This document shows, in pieces, positions 1 to 5,810 of a stretch of 14,434 nt of DNA; within the stretch, counting starts at the first letter, position 1, and each line of letters starts with the position of its first letter. The notes beneath the pieces are model-generated. The model saw only the letters and a program-made list of their open reading frames with translations, did not search any database and was not told where the DNA came from. Source of the DNA: JANPEF01 sp046596055 (GTDB taxonomy: Bacteria > Eisenbacteria > RBG-16-71-46 > DASYSL01); assembly GCA_046596055.1 (NCBI GenBank), contig JBKJNH010000040.1, positions 1-14,434 of the forward strand. Direction: 5' to 3'. The position numbers were made by a program, and so were the translations under genes.

Positions 1-2
1 CG

Positions 3-803
3 ATGCGCGGCTCGTCGTGGCGCTGGTATGCGCTTCACCCGGACTTTCCGCGGCGCCGCACCGCATTCCTGGTCATCTACGAGGAGACGTCGCGGCTGCG
101 CTCGACGGCGCCCGATCGGCTGGCCGACGCACGGACGCTCGCCCGCTCGCTCCGCGCACAGGGCAAGGGACTCGTCGGCGGACTGACCGACGCCTGGCTC
201 GATGCGCGCGCGCTGGCGTTCGCCGCGCGCGTGGACTCGGCGCAGAGGCTCTGCTGGACCACCCGCCCCGAGGGAACGCTCGGCGCCAGTCACCTGGGCT
301 ACGCCATCTCGTCCGCGGGTGACGGCGACTTCTTCCAGATCTCCGGCCCACCGACGGCCGACAGTCTCGCCGACCCTGCCCCGGCGGAGTATGGAGTCAC
401 CTTCGACCGCAACGGCGACGGACGCCCGGACCTCGTCGTCGTCAACCGAGGCGTCCATCCGTTCGTCGGGAACGCACAGCAGCCGACGGTCGCCATCGTG
501 GCCGACGACGACTTCGACGGGCTGAGCGACGGCGCGGTGGTCGAGGACGTCGATGCAGACAACGACGGTCGGGTCGAGGCGCGCCTGTCCGTGCAGCAAC
601 GCGGGTCCACCCACACCTTCACCGACGCGATGCGCCACGGCGGTCTGGACCTGGGGAGACCCGTCGACGTGTCGAAGGGCACGATCTCGATCGGCCGCCT
701 GGGGCTCCCTGGAATGAGAACCGACATCGCGCACGTTTTCCGCTCGACCGGACCACACTTCAGCGAGCTCGCCGCGGCGTTGGAGCACTGCAGCCTGCGC
801 TGA
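3..803 (+). CDS. Asp-rich calcium-loop (EF-hand/FG-GAP-like) protein, probably 5' partial
   Basis: I do not recognise a specific family. The visible 266 residues contain three acidic loops of the type seen in dockerin, thrombospondin type 3 and FG-GAP/VCBS proteins: DRNGDGRPD at about residues 135-143, DDDFDGLSDG at 168-177 and DVDADNDGRVE at 182-192. The first is followed by LVVVNRG, as in FG-GAP blades. Such loops usually bind calcium in exported proteins, so an extracellular or periplasmic location is an inference. There is no signal peptide, and the ATG lies two bases from the window edge, so the real start may be upstream. The N-terminal part (residues 1-100) is Arg/Ala-rich and uninformative. 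The gene ends about 166 bp before the ATG of the response regulator, with no clear terminator between them. Confidence 0.6.
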   Translation: MRGSSWRWYALHPDFPRRRTAFLVIYEETSRLRSTAPDRLADARTLARSLRAQGKGLVGGLTDAWLDARALAFAARVDSAQRLCWTTRPEGTLGASHLGYAISSAGDGDFFQISGPPTADSLADPAPAEYGVTFDRNGDGRPDLVVVNRGVHPFVGNAQQPTVAIVADDDFDGLSDGAVVEDVDADNDGRVEARLSVQQRGSTHTFTDAMRHGGLDLGRPVDVSKGTISIGRLGLPGMRTDIAHVFRSTGPHFSELAAALEHCSLR

Positions 804-846
804 CGCTTCAACCATTCTTGGAAATGCACCGGCAACGGATAACTCC

Positions 847-874
847 TTGACGTGTCCCTGTTTGTGGCCATGAT
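847..874 (+). promoter_or_regulatory. Possible housekeeping promoter upstream of the NtrC-family regulator
   Basis: TTGACG (847-852) and CATGAT (869-874) are separated by 16 bp and resemble -35 and -10 elements, matching five and four of six consensus positions. Transcription would start near 881, about 88 nt before the ATG at 969. The match was found by eye and the background rate of such matches is high. Confidence 0.3.
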
Positions 875-968
875 CAGGGGAATCGGACGCCACTCACGGC
901 AGCACGCGCGCAACCATGTCGAAGCCTTGGTCGCGCGGTCATCCCCTCGCTCCCCGTGCAGATATCGA

Positions 969-2339
969 ATGCGACCACCGACCACGAAGCCACCGCCGGT
1001 ACAGCGCCTGTTCCTCGTCGAGGACGACGAAGTCCTGCGCGGCATCGTTGCCGACGAGTTCGTGCTCCGGGGCTGGCACGTCACGTCCGTCAGCTCCTGT
1101 CGGCAGGCACGCGAATTGTTCGTCGCCGACGAATACGACGCGGTGATCTCCGACCTCTCGCTCCCCGACGGGGACGCGTTCGATCTCCTCGACCTGTTCC
1201 GCGCCCGGGACCGAAGTGTTCCCGTGCTCGTGCTCACCGGGCACGGCACGATCGACCTCGCCGTGAGAGCGATGCGCGCGGGAGCCAGCCAATTCCTCAC
1301 GAAGCCCGTCGACCTGCAGGCTCTTGTGTTGATGCTCGGCCTGCTGATCCAGGAGTCGGCCCGACATCGACCTCGCGCCGATCGCGGGCCCGGCCCTGTG
1401 CTCAGTTTGTACGATCCGTTCCTCGGCTCGAGCCCCGTGATCCTGAATCTCAAGGAAGAAGCGCTCCGCGTCGCCGCCGCCGACGGCCCCATCCTGGTGA
1501 CAGGCGAGACCGGTGTCGGCAAGGGGGTCCTCGCGGCGTGGTTGCACACGCATAGCCGACGATCCGCCGGACCGTTCCTCGACCTGAACTGTGCAGGGCT
1601 GTCTCGCGAATCCCTCGAGAGCGACTTGTTCGGCCACGAACGCGGCGCCTTCACCGGAGCGGTTGCAGTCAAGCCGGGTCTGCTGGAGATCGCGGACGGC
1701 GGCACGGTCTTCCTCGACGAAATCGGTGACACGGACCTCGAGATCCAGGCCCGTCTACTCAAGGTGATCGAGGAAAAACGGTTCCGGCGCATGGGTGACG
1801 TGCGTCTGCGCACGGTTGACGTGCGAATCATCGCGGCGACCCATCAGGATCTGCGGGCCCGAATGGCCGAGGGCAAGTTTCGCGCGGATCTTTATTTCCG
1901 CGTCTCCACCCTGCCGCTGCGTATCCCGCCATTGCGCGAGCGAGAGCAGGACCTGCCGATGCTCATCGACTTCATGCTGCCCGAGGTCGCCCGCGAAGCC
2001 GAGCGCTCCGGACTGCAACTCGCTGCGCCTGCGCGCCAGGATCTCATCGGCTATCCGTGGCCGGGGAACATCCGGGAACTGCGCAATGTGCTCGTCCGTG
2101 CGGCGCTCATGGCGCGTGGGAACGAGATCCATCGCGACGATCTCCTCTTCGACTCGGAGGTTCCGCCCATTCTCGATTCGGGGAACCTCACGCTCCAGGA
2201 CCTCGAACGTCTGCACATCGCGCGCGTTCTGGAAGAGGAAGGCGGACACGTCGAGAGGACCGCGAAGCGTCTGGGAATCTCGCGCAGCAACCTCTACGAA
2301 ATCCTCCGTCGGAATCGGTCCCGGGCCATCGCCGACTGA
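969..2339 (+). CDS. Sigma-54-dependent response regulator (NtrC family)
   Basis: This 456-residue protein is a complete bacterial enhancer-binding activator. Residues 12-125 form a receiver with acidic pair D19/D20, phospho-acceptor D62 (VISDLSLPDG), T90 and K112. Residues 150-380 form the AAA+ domain: Walker A GETGVGKG (179-186), the sigma-54-contacting GAFTGA loop (226-231), Walker B GGTVFLDE (244-251), sensor I AATH, and WPGNIREL (364-371). Residues about 408-450 form a Fis-type helix-turn-helix (TAKRLGISRSNLYEIL). All key residues are intact, so phosphorylation-controlled activation of RpoN promoters is expected. The start at 969 was chosen because the receiver begins right after it; upstream in-frame GTG 852 or ATG 870 would add up to 39 low-complexity residues. 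There is no strong Shine-Dalgarno. No kinase is immediately adjacent; the kinases downstream at 5811-10248 are candidate partners. Confidence 0.95.
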   Translation: MRPPTTKPPPVQRLFLVEDDEVLRGIVADEFVLRGWHVTSVSSCRQARELFVADEYDAVISDLSLPDGDAFDLLDLFRARDRSVPVLVLTGHGTIDLAVRAMRAGASQFLTKPVDLQALVLMLGLLIQESARHRPRADRGPGPVLSLYDPFLGSSPVILNLKEEALRVAAADGPILVTGETGVGKGVLAAWLHTHSRRSAGPFLDLNCAGLSRESLESDLFGHERGAFTGAVAVKPGLLEIADGGTVFLDEIGDTDLEIQARLLKVIEEKRFRRMGDVRLRTVDVRIIAATHQDLRARMAEGKFRADLYFRVSTLPLRIPPLREREQDLPMLIDFMLPEVAREAERSGLQLAAPARQDLIGYPWPGNIRELRNVLVRAALMARGNEIHRDDLLFDSEVPPILDSGNLTLQDLERLHIARVLEEEGGHVERTAKRLGISRSNLYEILRRNRSRAIAD

Positions 2340-2346
2340 GTCGGCC

Positions 2347-2380
2347 TGTCCGGAATCTGTACTTTGTCCGGATTTCGGAC
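2347..2380 (+). promoter_or_regulatory. Candidate enhancer (UAS): paired GTCCGGA repeats
   Basis: TGTCCGGAAT (2347-2356) is repeated as TGTCCGGATT (2365-2374), 18 bp apart, and the second copy continues into an inverted repeat GTCCG-gattt-CGGAC (2366-2380). A third, inverted copy lies at 2427-2437. The pair sits about 120-155 bp upstream of the start predicted for the sigma-54 promoter at 2477-2491, which is a usual place for activator sites. It begins seven bases after the stop of the sigma-54 activator gene, so that protein is the natural candidate to bind. Confidence 0.5.
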
Positions 2381-2426
2381 GCCCCAGGTCAGCCGACAGC
2401 CTCCCTCGTTCACGCCGAATTGACCC

Positions 2427-2437
2427 AAATCCGGATA
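2427..2437 (+). promoter_or_regulatory. Third GTCCGGAT-type repeat (inverted copy)
   Basis: AAATCCGGATA contains the perfect palindrome ATCCGGAT (2429-2436). It matches the reverse complement of the 2365-2375 copy at ten of eleven positions. It lies about 70 bp upstream of the predicted sigma-54 start site. It may be a further activator half-site or chance. Confidence 0.35.
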
Positions 2438-2476
2438 GCTCAAGGATTCCATGGTGTGAATCCTGGCGGCCGTCGT

Positions 2477-2491
2477 TGGCCCGCTCCTTGC
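2477..2491 (+). promoter_or_regulatory. Sigma-54 (RpoN) promoter, -24/-12
   Basis: TGGCCCGCTCCTTGC matches the RpoN consensus TGGCACG-N4-TTGC at ten of eleven defined positions (the only change is A to C). The invariant GG (2478-2479) and GC (2490-2491) have the required 10-bp spacing, and a T precedes the box as usual. The predicted start is near 2503, about 40-50 nt before GTG 2544 or ATG 2553 of the next gene. It lies in the only intergenic gap between a sigma-54 activator and the gene it would drive, with repeats upstream that look like activator sites. Confidence 0.65.
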
Positions 2492-2543
2492 GCTGCCTAT
2501 CGAGCATGGTCCCAATCCCCTGGACGTCCACCGCACCCCGACT

Positions 2544-3680
2544 GTGCACCTGATGCAGCACGATCAGCTCGCCAGCCTGACGCGGGAAACCGGAGGGCAG
2601 CGCGTCCTCATCGTCTCGGCCGACGAGAATCGGGCGACTCGTCTGGCAAAAGCCGTCACGACGGCGATCGGGGACGCTCCCGATGCGAACGTGCTGGTTC
2701 GCTCGACGGTCGAGATGGCGCTGGTCGCCGCGACCGACGGCCTCGATCTCTGCCTGTTCGACCTGGACGATGGAGAGCTCGATGTCACCGGGTGCATCGA
2801 CTTTCTGCTTCGCCGACGTGCGAAGCGGATGTTGATCGTGTCCCGCCAGGCACTGACCTCGCTCGCGGTCGATGCAGTGCGCGCGGGCGCATTCGGTTAC
2901 CAGCCATTCGACGACGGAGACGACACCGAGCTTGTCGAGGCTGCAGTGCGCGATGCGCTCCGGGACCACGACGTCGCCGAAGTCCCCACGACGGCGGACG
3001 CCATTCCCGCCGCCGTGGCGCACGAACTTCGCGAAGTGTTCGCAAGGATGCTCGGGCTCCTCGCGAACGTCGACCAAGCCGCGAACCACCCCTCGACGTT
3101 GGATGCCTGCCTTGCCGAGATGCGCCGATGCGCCGCGCGCGGCACATCCCTGCTCGGAACCACCATCGATTCAGCGGCTCCGCTCGCAGAGACCGAGCCG
3201 GGGTCCGGTACGTCGTTCGAAATCCTCCTTCAGCGCGCGAACGAGACGACCGGCCCCGACTCCATCCCTGCCCCGGCGACCGCCACCGTCCTCCTCGTCG
3301 AGGACGACGAGGTGCTGCGCGGAGCGTATGCGGATCTCCTCCAGGCGGAGGGCTGGCGCGTCCTCACGAGCCAGGATGGATTCAGCGCCCTGCTGACGGC
3401 CTCGGCTCATTCGGGATCCATCCACCTTCTGATCGCCGCCGTGATCCTGCCCCAGATGAGCGGCATCGAGCTCTGGCGGAAGCTCTCCCGCCATCGTCCG
3501 GAGATGCGCGTGCTCTTCCTCAGCGGCAACACGCAGCAGGCCCGAACGCTGTTCGGCAAGGACGGCGACCCCCCGGCGACGCTCACCAAGCCGTTCGGCG
3601 CGGAGTCGCTCGTCTCCGCCGTGCGCGAACTGCTCTCGACCCACCCGTTTCTGCAGCTCGAGAACCGCGAGATCGCCTAG
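2544..3680 (+). CDS. Degenerate hybrid protein: pseudo-receiver, orphan DHp, pseudo-receiver
   Basis: The 378 residues read as a kinase-like hybrid that has lost its catalytic parts. Residues 20-142 resemble a receiver that keeps D73 (LFDLDDG) and S100. It lacks the acidic pair (S25/A26 instead) and the Lys (Q120/P121 region). Residues 155-212 resemble a DHp helix pair with AHELREVFARMLG, comparable to AHDFNNVLSVILG in the kinase at 8290-10248; H160 is kept. The ATPase domain is absent except for a scrap, GSGTSFEILLQRA (220-232), which normally ends a kinase CA domain. Residues 248-365 form a receiver with VEDDE, S327 and K349, but the phospho-acceptor is Ala (A299, codon 3438-3440). GTG 2544 is given as the start; ATG 2553 is equally possible. 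Neither has a Shine-Dalgarno. A likely sigma-54 promoter precedes it. It cannot autophosphorylate; a scaffold, decoy or phosphotransfer role is inference. Confidence 0.85.
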   Translation: MHLMQHDQLASLTRETGGQRVLIVSADENRATRLAKAVTTAIGDAPDANVLVRSTVEMALVAATDGLDLCLFDLDDGELDVTGCIDFLLRRRAKRMLIVSRQALTSLAVDAVRAGAFGYQPFDDGDDTELVEAAVRDALRDHDVAEVPTTADAIPAAVAHELREVFARMLGLLANVDQAANHPSTLDACLAEMRRCAARGTSLLGTTIDSAAPLAETEPGSGTSFEILLQRANETTGPDSIPAPATATVLLVEDDEVLRGAYADLLQAEGWRVLTSQDGFSALLTASAHSGSIHLLIAAVILPQMSGIELWRKLSRHRPEMRVLFLSGNTQQARTLFGKDGDPPATLTKPFGAESLVSAVRELLSTHPFLQLENREIA

Positions 3681-3696
3681 CCGGACGGGTTCCCCC

Positions 3697-3718
3697 GGGC
3701 TGGTGTATTCTCCGGCCC
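3697..3718 (+). repeat. Inverted repeat spanning the -10 box before the ABC-F start
   Basis: GGGCTGG (3697-3703) and CCGGCCC (3712-3718) pair over seven positions, one of them G-T in RNA, around the 8-nt loop TGTATTCT. The right arm touches the ATG at 3719 and the loop holds the presumed -10 box. It could be an operator at a leaderless promoter. In read-through RNA from upstream it could be a hairpin that masks the start. Confidence 0.4.
3706..3711 (+). promoter_or_regulatory. -10 box TATTCT of a probable leaderless promoter
   Basis: TATTCT lies exactly 7 nt before the ATG at 3719, and no Shine-Dalgarno precedes that ATG. This is the geometry of a promoter whose transcript begins at the start codon. 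CGGACG at 3682-3687 (18-bp spacer) is only a weak -35. The same 7-nt spacing is found before the lipoprotein gene at 12047. Confidence 0.45.
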
Positions 3719-5662
3719 ATGATCCAGCTCCACGACATCCGCTATGCCATCGGCTCGCGCGTCCTGTTCGAGGACCTTTCCTGGGTCCTCGCCCCGGGCG
3801 ATCGCGTTGCATTGGTCGGCCCCAACGGCGCCGGAAAGACCACGCTCCTCAAGATCATTCTGGGCGAAATTCGTCCCGAGTCGGGGAATCGAGTCCTCAC
3901 GCGCGGCACGCGACTGGGTTACCTGCCGCAGGAGGCCGCCGAGAAGTTCGACGGCACCGTGCTCGATCGCGCGCTCGAGGCGCACCGCGCCGTGCTCGAC
4001 ATGCGCGAGGAGCTCGACGCGCTGCACCAGCGGCTCTCGGGCATCGCCCCCGACGACCCGGATCTCGAGCCGCTACTCGAGCGCACCGGCGAGTTGCAGC
4101 ATCACCTCGACATGCACGAGGAGCATTCGATGGTGCCCGAGGCGCGGCGCGTACTGTCGGGCCTCGGGTTCTCGACGGCGGACCAGGATCGACCGCTCGA
4201 GCAGTTCTCGGGCGGCTGGCGCATGCGCGCCACGCTCGCGGCGTTGCTGCTCACCGACCCGACGCTCCTGTTCCTCGACGAGCCGACGAACCATCTCGAC
4301 CTGCCCGCCATGGAGTGGCTCGAGGAGTACCTCGAGTCGTTCCGCGGCGGCCTCGTCGTCGTGTCGCATGATCGCGTGTTCCTCGATCGCATCGCCGACA
4401 CGGTGCGCGAACTCGATCGCGGCACCATGACCGAGTACCAGATGTCGTTCACGCATTACCTGCTCGAGCGCGAGGCGCGGCGGGACCGCGTCGAGGCGGC
4501 AAACGAGCAGATCACCAAGCGTGTGGCCGAACTGCAGCGCTTCGTCGACCGCTTCGGCGCGAAGAACACGAAGGCGACGCAGGCCCAGAGCAAGCGCAAG
4601 ATGATCGAACGCCTGGCCGCCCAGCGCACGGTCCTGCCGCGCAAGCCCAGGTCGATCCGCTTCTCGTTCCCGGCGCCGCCCCACTCGGGCCGCACGCTGG
4701 TGCGCGTGCGCGAAGCTGCCTTCGGTTACGACGCGGCGCGCGACATCTTTGCCGACGCGAACGTCGACCTGGAGAAGGGCGACAAGATCGCGATCGTCGG
4801 GGCCAACGGCGCCGGCAAGACGACGCTGCTGCGCATGATCGCCGGCCAGCTCGCGCCGCGCGCGGGCGCGCTCGAGGTGCCGGCCCATACGAACATGGCC
4901 TACTTCGCCCAGCACGCCGCCGAGGTGCTCGACGGCAAGCTGACAATCCTCGAGTCGCTCGAGGACATCGCCTCGAACGACTGGCGGCCGCGCCTGCGTG
5001 GCCTTCTGGGCAGCTTCCTGTTCGAGGGCGACGACGTGTTCAAACCCGTGCGCGTGCTGTCGGGTGGAGAGCGTCAACGGGTGGCGCTGGCGCGCATCCT
5101 GCTCACGCCCGCGAACCTGCTGCTGCTCGACGAACCGACCCATCACCTCGATCTGGCGGGCAAGGACGTGCTCGAGACCGCACTCTCGACCTATCCCGGC
5201 GCGATCGTCGTGGTCACCCACGACCGCTCGCTCATGGCCAGCCTCGCCAGCCGCATCATCGAGGTCGACGGCGGCAAGGTGCGCCTGTACCCGGGCGGCT
5301 ACGACGACTACGAGGCGGCGCGTGTGGCGCGGGCCGCCGGTGAACCTGAGCCCGGTGCCGCGAAGCCACCCGTGTCGGTGAAGGCCACCCCGCCGAAGGC
5401 AGCCCCAACGACCGGCTCGACCGTCGCGACCAGGCAGGGCACGGACAAGCAGGGGCGAGCGAAGCAGCAGCAGCGCGAAAAGGAGGCGGCGCGGCTGGAG
5501 AAGGAGATCGAGACACGCGAGCTCGACTTGAAGCAGGTCGAGGGCGAGTTGGCCGATCCCGCCGTGTACGCGGACGGCCCGCGTTCGAAGGAGCTGGTCA
5601 AACGATACGAGTCCCTGCGCGCCGAGCTCGAATCTCTGTGGGTGAAGCTGGAGGAAGGCTAG
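3719..5662 (+). CDS. ABC-F family ribosome-associated ATPase (Uup/YdiF-like)
   Basis: This soluble 647-residue protein has two ABC ATPase cassettes and no membrane segment, as in ABC-F proteins, which act in the ribosomal E site on stalled or antibiotic-bound ribosomes. Cassette 1 has Walker A GPNGAGKT (34-41), signature FSGGW (163-167), Walker B LLFLDEPTNHLD (183-194) and switch H217. The linker (about 245-305) carries the charged FGAKNTKATQAQSKRK segment typical of the P-site tRNA interaction motif. Cassette 2 has Walker A GANGAGKT (361-368), LSGGERQR (447-454) and LLLLDEPTHHLD, where His replaces the usual Asn. After a Pro/Ala/Lys-rich tether comes a coiled-coil tail (about 585-645) like the ABC_tran_CTD domain of Uup. 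The open frame runs far upstream through the preceding genes; ATG 3719 is chosen because the first cassette strand starts there. The exact ABC-F subfamily is uncertain, and a resistance role cannot be claimed. Confidence 0.93.
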   Translation: MIQLHDIRYAIGSRVLFEDLSWVLAPGDRVALVGPNGAGKTTLLKIILGEIRPESGNRVLTRGTRLGYLPQEAAEKFDGTVLDRALEAHRAVLDMREELDALHQRLSGIAPDDPDLEPLLERTGELQHHLDMHEEHSMVPEARRVLSGLGFSTADQDRPLEQFSGGWRMRATLAALLLTDPTLLFLDEPTNHLDLPAMEWLEEYLESFRGGLVVVSHDRVFLDRIADTVRELDRGTMTEYQMSFTHYLLEREARRDRVEAANEQITKRVAELQRFVDRFGAKNTKATQAQSKRKMIERLAAQRTVLPRKPRSIRFSFPAPPHSGRTLVRVREAAFGYDAARDIFADANVDLEKGDKIAIVGANGAGKTTLLRMIAGQLAPRAGALEVPAHTNMAYFAQHAAEVLDGKLTILESLEDIASNDWRPRLRGLLGSFLFEGDDVFKPVRVLSGGERQRVALARILLTPANLLLLDEPTHHLDLAGKDVLETALSTYPGAIVVVTHDRSLMASLASRIIEVDGGKVRLYPGGYDDYEAARVARAAGEPEPGAAKPPVSVKATPPKAAPTTGSTVATRQGTDKQGRAKQQQREKEAARLEKEIETRELDLKQVEGELADPAVYADGPRSKELVKRYESLRAELESLWVKLEEG

Positions 5663-5810
5663 CGCATCTACCGACTGAGTCTGGTTCGGGTTGTGATCCT
5701 CACACTCCTGTGCGAGGTTGATTCTGCGATAGCAACCCGCTCCCCCCGAGAAGGGATCGCCCGATGGTTTCACCCCGCGAACGAACGGCCGCCGGGAACC
5801 CCTCGACCCC

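Noticed and set aside
818..835. Second GG-N10-GC box (TTGGAAATGCACCGGCAA) upstream of the sigma-54 regulator
   Set aside because: Spacing is right, but the -12 half is GGC rather than TTGC and the -24 half is poor after TTGG; too weak to list as a promoter.
3688..3701. GG-N10-GC match before the ABC-F gene
   Set aside because: Only the four invariant bases match; the rest is a GC-rich run that disagrees with the sigma-54 consensus.
2057..3718. Upstream open extension of the ABC-F frame
   Set aside because: It overlaps the sigma-54 regulator and pseudo-hybrid genes, is Arg/Pro-rich, and the ABC fold begins at 3719.
5691..5717. TGTGA-TCC-TCACA palindrome (5693-5705 region) and CCTCaCAC-TCCT-GTGcGAGG hairpin in the gap before the membrane kinase
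   Set aside because: The spacer is 3 bp, not the 6 bp of a CRP site. The hairpin has an internal mismatch and no T-tract. Nothing else is visible in the 148-bp gap at 5663-5810.
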